64,000 bases of DNA from Chytridium lagenaria (lineage: Eukaryota > Chytridiomycota > Chytridiomycetes > Chytridiales > Chytridiaceae). The stretch is taken from assembly GCA_025449115.1 (NCBI GenBank), contig JAHLKC010000050.1, forward strand, positions 62,001-126,000, written 5' to 3'. This document shows, piece by piece, positions 35,269 to 46,243 of this stretch. The stretch's first letter is position 1. Each line of letters begins with the position of its first letter. Position numbers and translations under genes: made by a program. The notes under the pieces are model-generated. The model did no database searches and was not told where the DNA came from. It saw nothing but the letters and a program-made list of their open reading frames with translations.

Positions 35269-37153
35269 TCATCCCTCCATCATAACACACCTAGCGGTCT
35301 GCAAAACATCATCCTGCTTACTACGTGCCCAAAGCGTCTTCACAGCTGGGAACCGGACCTCCCGTTTCTCCCCTAATCCCTCAACCCACGCCTTCCACTC
35401 CTCAACGTTATCCTTCCCACCACAAATCATCTCCGCCAACTTCTCATCTCCTTTCTCTAAAGCCATCTTGTAAGCCCACCCCACCTCTTCACACTTCTCC
35501 ACTAACCCACTCTTCACAATAATCTCTACAATCTCAGTCGTACCCCGCTCCAAAACCGCCACCATGCCTTCTCCAAGAATACTGGAACAATGTGACCACC
35601 CGCTCTCCACTTTCTCCAAAAGGCTTTTCACAATCTCCATCCTTTCAAACCAACACGCCAACACAAACGTGTCGCGAAAACCCTCCTGCGATAATTCAAC
35701 CTTCTCAATAAGGTATTCCGCGATAGAATAGTTACTCTCCCTATCGCTATAATGATCGCGTCCAACATTTGTCCCTTGCAATCAAAAAAACTCTCCCTCA
35801 ACCCCTCTTTCACAACCCTCAGCCGGCCATAATACGCCGCCATAGCCAACACCTCCTTCATAGCTGTCGTTCCCCAAACTTCCCTTCTCTTCACAACTTC
35901 AAAGCAACATTCTCACTCCCCACAATCGCAATCGCTAAAACAATTCCCTCCTCCCTCGCACATCCAACCTCCTCCACAAGAAACTTAAACTCTTCCAACA
36001 TATTATAAGAAGCCGTCACTTTCAATGCCTTAAATACCTCCCCCCGTCCAATCCCCCTCTCCAAATACCACTTCAACCCCTCAACACCCCACCCCATCTC
36101 CAAACATCTCCCCAAATACCCCCTCCCAAACCACTTCCACCCCCATCTCCCAACAACAGACCCTCCAACATCCAGCAACCCTAAAATGCCCCCCCTTCAA
36201 CGCCCCATCATAAAACTCCCACATGTCTTTCATCCCAACCTTCCGCTTCCCCATCCACCGCTTCACCAACTCCACATGTCCATCAGCAAACGATAAAAAC
36301 CGAATCATCCCTCTCCCAATCCCTTCCAGAATCCACGCTATGCTGTTTCGCAAGGTCCATCACAAACTCGTATACCTCTACATCCCCCCGTCTTGCCGCC
36401 GCAGCCATCGTATACCACCAATCAAACGGCGCATCTAGCAACCCCATCTCGCAAACCATCTTAATATGCTCCAGCTCGCTATACTCCGTCACCACTTTCA
36501 TAATACCCTCTCTACATGTCCCCGATATCATCCCCCCATATTGCCTAAATATCTCCTTAAAAACCATCCCCGTTCTCGTTCCCATACCCCGCAAGTTTCG
36601 CAATCTCCTCCATTTCTTCACCACCAAGTTCACTCAACACCTCTGTGAACATGGAAGCCGTCGACCCATTGTCGCGGCGTAATGCCAACTCCAACACTGC
36701 CTCTTAAACGTCACCTCTGATTCAACGTGTTGATGGGCTCGTTTTAAAGCTGGTTCAACTTCCTCAGCTGTTCCAAACTGAACCATCCATCGAATAAAAC
36801 ACCGTGCACACACCGAATGAGGGTTTCGTCGTAACGCTGTTGTGATCGACTTGTTTTCAATGGTTTCCCATGAGAAATCTGGAAGAAGGACCTCTAGCAC
36901 TGTCGGCTTCAAATCGCAGAACCCATGGAGAATGATGCATGCTTCTGTGTACCTGGATTGAGGTGTTCAGTAAGCTGCCTTAAGTTTGGGAGATGTCTGA
37001 GATGAGAAAAGCGAAATGCAGAGTCGTCGTTGAGAGGTTTGACCAGTTTCGGCACACCAGACGGAGTTTGGCAGGTTCGCCTAGCGGGAGGTGGATGGCA
37101 ATGCTGTGGAGGATGTCAGAGGGCAATGATGATGCTGAATCCTTGAAGTCCAT
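35269..37153 (-). CDS. F-box protein with divergent ankyrin-type repeats, frameshifted
   Basis: F-box proteins recruit substrates to SCF ubiquitin ligases. The start MDFKDSASS is followed by an F-box, LPSDILHSIAIHLPLGEPAK and LRLVCRNWSNL. A frameshift near 37030 leads to FSHLRHLPNLRQLTEHLNPG. An intron or break then leads to KPTVLEVLLPDFSWETIENK, a region with FIRWMVQFGTAEEVEPALKR and repeated helical pairs of ankyrin character: YSELEHIKMVCEMGLLDAPF, AAAARRGDVEVYEFVMDLA, FADGHVELVKRWMGKRKVG, MAAYYGRLRVVKEGL and CWFERMEIVKSLLEKVESG. The product ends with VKTLWARSKQDDVLQTARCV before the stop at 35269. At least five frame changes occur in 1.9 kb, more than in its neighbours, so decay is possible. 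The repeats lack the classic ankyrin consensus. Confidence 0.6.
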
Positions 37154-37318
37154 GTTACTTTAATTGGGATCCGACGTGGTTTTACAAACCCATAACCATA
37201 TGGTGTGATACTGCTTAAGACAAAAGGTAAATAACCTCCACCTTGAAGTTTATATTAGAAAGGAGATATATAATAGAGAGTATTGGCTTCACACACATAG
37301 AAATGAACATTGTTTATT

Positions 37319-40300
37319 TCATCTCAAAGTCATAGACGCCTTTTTTGACAAGGCCGCCTTGCCCGAATGTGTTGACGCCACAGGCGTCCTCCCCGCTGCC
37401 GCCTTCATCCGATTTACCGCCGAATCCACTTTCGCGTTCAACCCCAAATTCGCACCCGGCGACGATCCAGACGCAACAGGAAGTCTCGGTTTCGCTCCAG
37501 CCCCCGTCTTTGCTCCCGTTAGCGAACTTCGTGATACACTGCTTGAAGACGACCCCAACGCTTTCAATGTAGTGACGTTTGGCTGTCGCCGATCCAGTCT
37601 TGGGCTGTCGTCCGGTTTTGGTGATGCGACTGCTGGGAGGGGCTTGAGGATGGGTTTGGGAAGAGATGGTGGAGGTGCTAGGACTGGTAAAGGTTTAGGT
37701 GGGCTTGGTGGAGCAGAGTGGGTCATAGTAGGGGATGTGGGTGGAGGTTTCCTTTCGTTTAAGGCGCATCCGTCGTTCTGAAGAAGGTGCCTCTTCCATC
37801 CTCGTTCGCCCCCTGGGATATCGTTGTGACATAATGGGCATCGATGTACGCCTGACAATGTAGAGGAAGCTAAGCATCGGGTGGTTAATTATCTGCTTGG
37901 ACAAAGTGGACTTACGAATGCATGTTCCTCGAGATAGGTGATTGTTGAATTCCGAAGCCATAATAGCCTCTCGACATCGAGGGCATTCCCTGACCATAAA
38001 CCGACTGTCACATTCCACGACCATATGCGCAGTCAATGCCGGTATTTCAAACAATCAAAATCGCTCAGACTAAATCATCGAATTTAAAGTGAAGGAAACC
38101 AAAAAATCGTCTCTTACCAGATTGCAAAGCGGACAATTGCAGAGCATAGGGCACTCCTTCCAATAATGAAAGTCCAGGTTTTCTTCCGTAAAACCGTCGC
38201 TTTTGCGCTCACAAAAGATACACGTCCTATCCAAGAAATGTAAATAAGAAAGTAGCAAACAACCCAAAAAAAAAATAAAAGATACAAATGAAATTGGTGC
38301 ATACTTATCCATTGTCCAATTCAACGCAGGGTCATCTGTTTCTTCAGGAACAATGGAGTTTGAAAGTTTTGGTGACGGATCTATATAAAACTGTAAATGG
38401 CTATTCTGGCTAAAACTCCTTACATTTTTGAGCATCAGCGGTTGTTTTGGGTGGCGGCGAAGAGGCTCTCTGTGAGCGAACAAGGAATATTGTAAGAGTC
38501 ATTACAAACTAACCAACTCACAGTCCGCACTTCGGGGGTGGTGGCTCCTTCTTCAAAGGTTGTGTGCTGCTCGGCAACTCCTTCTCCTTTTCTAATTATA
38601 TTAAGCGAGATGTAACAAAATAACAAACATACCATTCCGAGGCACCGACGGTTGTCGAGACTTAACATTATCAAGCTTTGGCGTTGCGGCCCGGAAGCCT
38701 TGCCTACTTTCTTCTTCCCTCCATGATTCGATTCCTCAAACAAAGATTCTTTAACGCGTCATCTCTTCTTCAAGCGGTCAACCACTTCAGCATTCGTCTC
38801 TGGTTCAGTGAGAAGGTTTTCTTTCCACGGCCCCTCTAGAAAATAAAAAGCCTTTAAAAAAATGCAACAAAATGACAGACACCAGCGCTGAACCAAATCA
38901 CTTACGAGGCCGCTTCTTCGCCCTAGGCTTCACCGTTTTCCCTCTTGCCTCCGTGATTTTATCCTTAATAATTTGAATAAGCTGAGGCTTCACGTTCTGC
39001 AAATACGGGGACAACGCGTCCTCGTCGACTCTCATTACAAGCTCTACTACAACTTTCACGGCCGACTCCCTGACTTCATGGTTCTTGTTTTGGAATTGAG
39101 GCTCGGTGAACGCCATCGCCGACTAAAATTTCAAAGCTCGTAAACTAGGGCGAATGACATAAGGAACCTACCTCTAAGCTCAAGCCTAAAGATTTTTCAC
39201 CGTCTTCGTCAACTCCAAAAGTTTTATAGCGACTTGCAGCGCGTCAAGGCGAGCTTTCACGTATCTCCACAATTCCACAGCTCCCTTTTTCTTGGGTAAC
39301 ACCCTCGTCAGGAAAGGAAGAACACTATGTGGCATAGAATGATACGCATTCTCTACTGATAAAAGCAAATCCGCGCAACCCTACAAAAAAGGTTGATACA
39401 GGAATAAAGTAAGAATGGATTACGGATTTGATTCGAGGGTTTAAATCGCTAGACTTCATTAACAAATCAAAGAATAAAGTCTCCAGATGTTTGAATACAT
39501 GGTAGGCGGTACGCTTAACGAAACACATATTCCTGAGACTGTCAGACAATTCCTTTAGGATTGACTTACTTTGTAAGTTGAACTCCACAAGAGATAGCGA
39601 TAGTATTGCAACCTTTTCTCTGCTATCATCCAAGCCTTTCTTCACAACCTCTAATGAAGCTGAAATAAACGCATCCGTTTCGACCGGCGCAGCCTTGACC
39701 TCATCCGTAAAATTTGTCTTAATCGTTTCCCGCTCTGATGCACTCCCCTCACTTTCATCCCCATCAGAACCCTGCGAGCTATTTCGATCTCGGTCCCTCG
39801 ACTTTGATCTTCCCCAACTCACTCCCTTTCTCGGCTTAGGCTCTCCGAGGTTGCTTTTCAATCGCCCTCCCAACGTGGCTTTGCACCTTTCTTCCCGCCC
39901 TGATGATTGGGGGTTTGCGACGACTTTCGACCTCGCGTAGCCATCTTTTTCTTCCGTCTAACCTCCCAGGCGTCCAATCTCCGTGCGACTTCCTCCAGCG
40001 CCCATTCGCGAAGTTTGAATTGTCGACTAAGAAGACATCTCACGACAAAAGCACCAAAGACCCTTATAAGTTTATCAAATTCATCGCTCTGCTCCTCTGT
40101 CAACGGTTCGGGATTATCCAAACCCAGGGAATTTGCAGCTGGTTTTTCCTCCACCTCCGCAAGATTTGACGTGGATAGTGCAATTTCTTTGCTTGTCTTC
40201 AACAGTTCGGGCATTGGGCGTGGTAAGGGGACTTCAATTGGATCGATGGGTTTCGATGGTGGAGTTGGAGGTGCTTTGGGGCAGGTGAGGAAAGGAATGG

Positions 40301-41965
40301 TCGAGGTGAGGGGTTCTTGGGGCGGATCTGGGACGATCGACCGTTCTTGCATCATAAGGCCCTGTTGGGAGCATGGGAGGAGGGACAACGACACGTGGTG
40401 GCTCATGGGGAATAATTTCGTGTTTTTCGTTTTCTTCAGTCCTAGATCTAGCATTTTCTGATGAAGCGCCACTTTTATATATTTGATGTCGGACTAGTAA
40501 CGTACAAAGCAGAAATTTAGCAAATTGCGCAAAGATTCTGAACAGAACCAACATACCTTAACATCATCTGCCATCTCGAAGTCCTCATATTCCACCGCCT
40601 GAGCTTTCGTGACCTGTAGTCGAGCAATCTCTTCTCCAGCCTTGTCTAAATTAGCTAAATGATAACTAACTCATTCAACCTTTTTCGCCAGTTGATACAG
40701 GATCTTTAAAGCCTTTGCAAGAGGATAATTTTCAGCTAAGAACACATGTCAACAACAAAATACGAAAAGTTAATTACCTTTACGGCAGCCTCTTTTGAAT
40801 TCAAAATCATAGCAATCATCTTGGCGATATCTTCATCATGGTATATGCTGAATGCAAGGTCTTTAACGCTTAAGGGGCTTTTTCTTCAGAAGGTCGATTC
40901 ACGGAACCCCAAAGTGCAGCGTTTTCGTTGTTATGCGGAGGCTGCCATTCTGGGTCCGAAATCAAGGGATCAAGCTTTAAAATGGAAAAATAACTTAGCG
41001 ACGAAAAGATCATGTGCATACCCCAGCTAATGTCTTCACGGATTCATTTACGGCGTTGACGAAATAATCGGCATCTCGAATTTTCTCCCAAAATATTAAT
41101 AGCAACGATGCCAACCTAGATCGAATAAGCAAAGGTGATAATTGTATGCTACCTGATTGTACAGATTTAAGGTATTAATAAAGTTCTTTTGCAGCTGAAT
41201 CTTGACATAATCGCCCTTCCGCGTCGATGTGTATCGACTTCAGTTCCCGGGCACGATAGCCAGACTCCGCATTATCGCTCAAATTCACGTATCTTTTGCA
41301 AGTCAGTTAACCATGAGGAATGGCCGTTAAGTAGACAGTAACACACCCCAGCCGCGTAAACTCGACTTTCTTCACACCGTCGGCTCCTCGACTTTCAACA
41401 TCTTCTAAAGATACAGAAGGTCTTGGTTCTGCAATCGCTGAGGCCGCCGAGCTTATATCCCGTCTTGCCAGATCTCCTTTGTCCATTCCAGCCCACGGCG
41501 GTGCAGGAAGAAGCATAGGGTCATAGGTTTGCATTTCATCCAAGATTCCTTTCTCCAGTGTTCCTAAAGGCCTTACACTCCTGCCGATAAAAAACTCTAG
41601 CTTTATCGGAATCATAAAGTGGTGGCTGAGGATTTGGATCTTTCTTAGCCGACAGTTCCCAGGGGCAAGTTTCAACACCAAGACCTGTGGAAAGATACAG
41701 AATCTTTGCAAAAAAGATGAGAAAGGGTTTGAATGTTTTGAATAGCAACTATTAAAGCATTTGAGTGGCTAGGAGCCGTTTGCATGGTGAGTGTGCCCAA
41801 TTTGGCCATATCTCACAAATCAAGTTCATATTACCGTTCGCTGCGCCATCCTTTGGCCAGAGGGGTGTGGTTATGCACGAGTAGTTCCTCTGGTGGAAAG
41901 TCCTCCTCACAACTCGACACAGCGGCAATCTGGAACGGCAGCCTGTCGAGTTTGTTGGACTCCAT
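37319..41965 (-). CDS. CEP104: CEP104 homologue, ciliary tip / centrosomal protein
   Basis: CEP104 binds microtubule plus ends through a TOG domain and caps ciliary tips. The N-terminal jelly-roll starts at 41965: MESNKLDRLPFQIAAVSSCE, LAKGWRSER, spliced to FCIFPQ, LRKIQILSHHFMIPIKLEFF, then VKKVEFTRLG and RARELKSIHIDAEG. A middle coiled coil contains AQAVEYEDFEMADDVK. The TOG array includes LTEEQSDEFDKLIRVFGAFV, VVKKGLDDSREKVAILSLSL and FQNKNHEVRESAVKVVVELV. The C-terminal zinc-finger array carries RTCIFCERKSDGFTEENLDF, HYWKECPMLCNCPLC, ECPRCREAI and HRCPLCHNDIPGGERGWKRH, then a Pro/Ser tail. The domain order is that of animal CEP104. There are many short introns and a few frameshifts (near 39870, 41340 and 40300). 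Strong evidence that the organism makes a cilium. Confidence 0.92.
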
Positions 41966-42241
41966 ACGGAGGGATGCTTTGCGTTTGTCAATCCTTATTA
42001 TAAAACTGTCAATTCAATTCGGACTTTTAGAAAATTTCGGTACAAGTGACCATTCGCAGGCCCTTTACTCAAAAAGCATCCAACTGCACTTAACCATCGC
42101 AACTTCATCAGAAATATTCTACAAAGCGCACTCATTATCGGGTATTTTCTCCTTTCATCATCTTGGGTTTGAAGCGAAAAAGTGCTTAAACCCCCATCCA
42201 TTCATCACAAAACATAACATCAGTGTATCCCCCACCACGTA

Positions 42242-44000
42242 TCACTTTCCGTGCGACACACTGTAACTTCTCAGCGCCTCTCGAGAACCAGATGTCAAGG
42301 AAGTTTCTGATTTGGACATCAAACCAACTTTACGAGGAAGATCGCTGATGGATTTGGTTTTGATTTCTGTTCTCGAAGCAAACTTGACCGATTTCGTTAG
42401 AGACCCATTTGAGTTTGTGAGCGTCTCCTTTGATGATAAACTCGAACTTGGAGTGGAATTCAAGGTATCTTTCGAAATTTTGCTGAAGATGGAATCCTTT
42501 GACCTCATCTTGCCATACATCTCGTCACCATCAGCAACTTCCGAAGTGGCCTCCAGTTCAACGAAAGGTGTAATGGTACCTCCTGTTAAAACATCCGCAA
42601 ATGGTGCAATATTGCCTGATAATTACACAATAAAAAAATAGACTAGTTAACTCTTCACTGTTTACTCTCAGCGTATACTTGCCTTCTGGATTGTGATTTT
42701 TGAACGAGTTTTGGTCCTCTAAAATAGCAAATGCAATCAAATCAAAGCATTCGCCCCTTGGGTCTACTACAGCGAGTACATCCCTATAGATTTCTGCAGC
42801 ATGCTTTGGGGGTGTTCCGTGTGCACCACATCCCAGAGCACCAAGCACCAATATCTATAACATTAGCGGCATAAGCCCGTGCCTGAAATAGATTAAAAAC
42901 TGCGACTTACTCTTCTTCCTTCAGATATCGCCACTTTAAGAACAAACTCGATTTTCTTTGCGTAAGCTCTTGCAGCTTTTTGGCTCATGCGGATATCTCG
43001 GTTCGCAGTATTTCGGCCCTTTGACACTACGGAGTTGACGCTGCCATTCAAAGACTTGATTCTCGGGAGGTTATTGCTTCTCTCCTTTGTCTCTATGTTG
43101 TCACGGTTCATATCGGGAACGACGCAAATGCAGGAAACGCGGCCCGGTATTTTCAGGAAGGGGTAGCCATCTGATTCACTTCCACGGAAAATCTAATTAA
43201 TAGAGAAGTTAGTAACGATTTAATGATCGTAAGTTTTTAGTAAGAGGACCAAAAAGGAAAAGATGAGGCAACATAAGCAGACTTGACAATCAAATCGGCA
43301 TGTTAATAGAAAGCGAAAAAAGTAAACGTAAGTTGCAGACTCACGTAGATTCCCGGAGCATAGATGCACTGGGAATCCGTGACCGGGTAGTTCCATGCCG
43401 TCTCTGGCTCTTTGGAGGAAGTGACGGAGGCTGCTTCGTCGCCACTTTGCCGATCGAGTTGAGGTTAGTCAAAGATCCCCGATCGAGTTTTTCCGCCTTC
43501 TCGGGTGTGCTATGTTTGTAAGGGTCGTCAAGGCAGTCCCAAAGATTACTACGTCGGCATATTTCTTCTTCCGGCGTCGCTCCTCCTCTTCGATAAAATC
43601 CACCCGGTATTGAACCGTTGATAGGTATCAACGTTGCAGGGTGTGCTTGAAAATGCGCCGAAGTTGAAGAGCGACTAAAAACAATAGTAAGGACACCGAC
43701 AAGGGATTTTAACCCCACCATTCATTGTGTCTCCCTCAACGACGATGATTTTTGACCCATCTCCAGTGAACCCGTTGACAATGCCGCAGCGCGAATCCTA
43801 CTGGAAAGATTTGCGGGACGTGTCGGAAGGTCCTCCAGGCTCATTCCCTCCTCTCCCTTCCCAGGATCTCCGATAACTGTCGCCATATCATAAATTTTCG
43901 TGTCCATCACGGCTTGACGCAGCATAGCTTTGTTAAGCTTAATCTCACCCTGAGGACTTCGATACCGTCCAGTTAGCACTGCAAATATCTGTCCGTACAT
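42242..44000 (-). CDS. TIGR02452-type (DUF2263) PARG-like ADP-ribose hydrolase, frameshifted
   Basis: Macrodomain-fold family related to bacterial-type poly(ADP-ribose) glycohydrolases. Near the start: YGQIFAVLTGRYRSPQGEIK and LRQAVMDTKIYDMATV. The ligand-binding segment reads INGSIPGGFYRRGGATPEEE followed by ICRRSNLWDCLDD, matching GGG...QEE-CRRS of the family with a Thr-Pro-Glu-Glu-Glu variant. Then WNYPVTDSQCIYAPGIY, ESDGYPFLKIPGRVSCICVV, AARAYAKKIEFVLKVAISEG, and LGALGCGAHGTPPKHAAEIY, the conserved C-terminal motif. The frame shifts near 43830 and near 43500-43440. The last intron (42616-42682) has a GC donor. The final exon adds a Ser/Thr-rich tail of about 110 residues. The start is chosen as the first ATG before the conserved N-terminus, 47 bp after the stop of the upstream gene. 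Confidence 0.75.
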
Positions 44001-44047
44001 GCGAAAATTGTTTTAAACGATCCATAATGTGTAAGAAGGCGTGCTCA

Positions 44048-45478
44048 CTAAACATCAAAAATATAATACTCAACTGTTCCAATTTGAGCGACGCATCTTA
44101 AACCAGCCTTAGCGCTTTGACCATCTGCTTTCCTCCAAAACATGAGCCACTGAGCAGGGCTGAAGATATATTTGGACCCTAGCGCCTGTTGTGCTTTCTC
44201 AGCATCGGCGTTCGACATCGACATAGCATTAGGGTAGAGGTCATCTGTGGCTGGCAGCTTGGTTGAACCAAGAACGTCGACTCTTCCAAATTAAAAGGCG
44301 GACGGGCATATCTTGACTGCAGATGTCACAGAAGATACGGGTTGTTGCTGTTAAGTAGGCTGATCGTTTCACTACGGTAAGTTTTATCTCAAAAGATTCA
44401 ACTTGGTGTCTGGATTCTTAATCTTCGATTCTTTTTCAATACTCGGTTTGTTAACCTTCTAAGTGTCTTTGACGTTCCCAGCAGTTACTGCGCGCATCAT
44501 ATGATGTTGTAGACCGAATGCGACAGTTCCATTGTTGAAGCTTCCAGAATTCCCGACGTGTTTGCGACGCGGTGATTGGAACCCCTGTTATTTTATTTTT
44601 TTTGCCCCACAATGTTGAAAACCCTTACAATCTTGACCCGATCTGTTTGCGAAACAGCTGGTTTCTATATCCAAGTAATGCCGTTGGCGAAGTCGCGAAA
44701 AATAAAAAACAAAAATGATGGTTGCTATTTGTGCATCAAGCAATGTAAAGACATGTATAAAGAAGTTTGGAGGTTGTTAACAAAATGGTTCCGGCCTGCG
44801 GCTTCATTCAAACAAGCTTTTCATTTCAGTGCCATCAAGAACGTCAACAGGGGCAAATCCTTTTGAATTTTGAGAGTTCGATTTTGCTCCACGCTCTAGA
44901 AGAGATTTGACGAGATCTCTTGCTCCCAAAAACGTGGCTGCGTTGAAATAAGACACGTTTATATTAATATGACGGATATTGAATAATGGAAGAGATAACC
45001 TACCAAGATGCAACGACGTGTTTCCACCCTATTCATCAGAAAAAAGGAAACAGCCTGTCAGCCTCTCATCTCCATCGAAAAAAATGCCGAGTGTTTAAGA
45101 AAACGGAAGATAAAAAACGAATTTACCCCGAATGTGATATCCAAATCATCCTTAACAGTCCTATCTAAAATATCCCTCGCAATTCCATCCTGTCCGTAAA
45201 GAATGGCCAATTGCAAAGGAGTGCAGGAACCAATGTAAGCACCCAAGAATTTGTACGCGTCAAGCTCAACATCAGCGTCAAATTTTGCTGATGCATCTTT
45301 ATGCTTTGTCGACGTTAGAGCCTTGTCGTCCAGAAGTAAGGCTCTGACGCGCTCCGTTTGTCCCGCTTTGATGGCTTAGCGTAGAGAGTTAGACCGAAAA
45401 GAAAAGAAAGTTTCAAAATGGTCGGAGATGAGGGATACCTTCGAAAAGATTCTGAGACGTTAAGGAGACGGTGGTCAT
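44048..45478 (-). CDS. Ankyrin-repeat protein
   Basis: Starts MTTVSLTSQNLFEG at 45478. An intron follows, then AIKAGQTERVRALLLDDKAL, then ankyrin repeats: TPLQLAILYGQDGIARDILD, a short exon encoding GNTSLHLG, and AATFLGARDLVKSLLERGAK followed by SNSQNSKGFAPVDVLDG. Later exons encode SPRRKHVGNSGSFNNGTVAF and an apparently spliced or shifted part with KVNKPSIEKESKIKN. The last exon reads LPATDDLYPNAMSMSNADAE, KAQQALGSKYIFSPAQWLMF and VAQIGTVEYYIFDV, then a stop at 44048. The C-terminal part is assigned to this gene because it is in the right direction and no other start precedes it, but this join is inferred. Ankyrin repeats bind proteins; the partner is unknown. Confidence 0.6.
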
Positions 45479-45613
45479 AATGGATAAGAGGGATTAGTCG
45501 AAGCATGCAAACTAATTTAGAAACTAAAAACAAATAGTAGCTCTGAATGTATGTCACTCATAAAAGAAATATTAATCCAAACAGATGACAAGATTCAGAC
45601 GTCCTAGTAGCTT

Positions 45614-45868
45614 CTAAGCCATCTGCCTTCCCCGAAACCTCTCCTTAGCCCCCGCATATTGACAAACAAACGCTGAATCTCCATAGCTCTCCATCGCAGA
45701 CATATATGTTCCCCACAACTTTGTGTCAATCTCTTCGTCATGCAATTCTGAACATTCTAAATAGTTCACCCAGGCGCACCGAAAGGCAAATGCCGCCGCT
45801 TCAGCAAATCCAACTCCAAGACCATCAGTCCGCAATCTCTTTACATCACACACCTCGATCTTCGACAT
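45614..45868 (-). CDS. Small unrecognised protein (84 residues)
   Basis: Open frame from the ATG at 45868: MSKIEVCDVKRLRTDGLGVG, FAEAAAFAFRCAWVNYLECS, ELHDEEIDTKLWGTYMSAME, then SYGDSAFVCQYAGAKERFRG and a stop. Composition is natural, with helices and four cysteines, but spacing does not match CHCH or other Cys families that I know. It could be a complete small protein or one exon of a longer gene. Confidence 0.4.
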   Translation of the reverse strand: MSKIEVCDVKRLRTDGLGVGFAEAAAFAFRCAWVNYLECSELHDEEIDTKLWGTYMSAMESYGDSAFVCQYAGAKERFRGRQMA

Positions 45869-46243
45869 TTCCTCCAAATCACACTTTGATTAATTCAGCA
45901 GTCTGCGTATGTGCGTCGTGTATGCTAATTAACCGTTCAGTTGGATGATGATGGCTGCCCAAAGCTCCGCACTGAGTGAGTGATGGTGATTTGTTTTGTT
46001 GACAATTTGAAATTTCAAAAACTTTTCAGTGAACATAAACGAAAAACTTTATATATTAGGGTAACATGGAGCAGTACTATAACCATACTAAGAAATGAGG
46101 GATATCGATTGGATGAAGCGAAATAGAAGAGCAGCACGGAAATACAAGTTAAAATGATGTAAACAATCGAAAAATGACGATCCTGCGTCAATCTCATATT
46201 TGGTACGATTCGATCGAGTGAGAGGAGCGGATCAAACATCATC

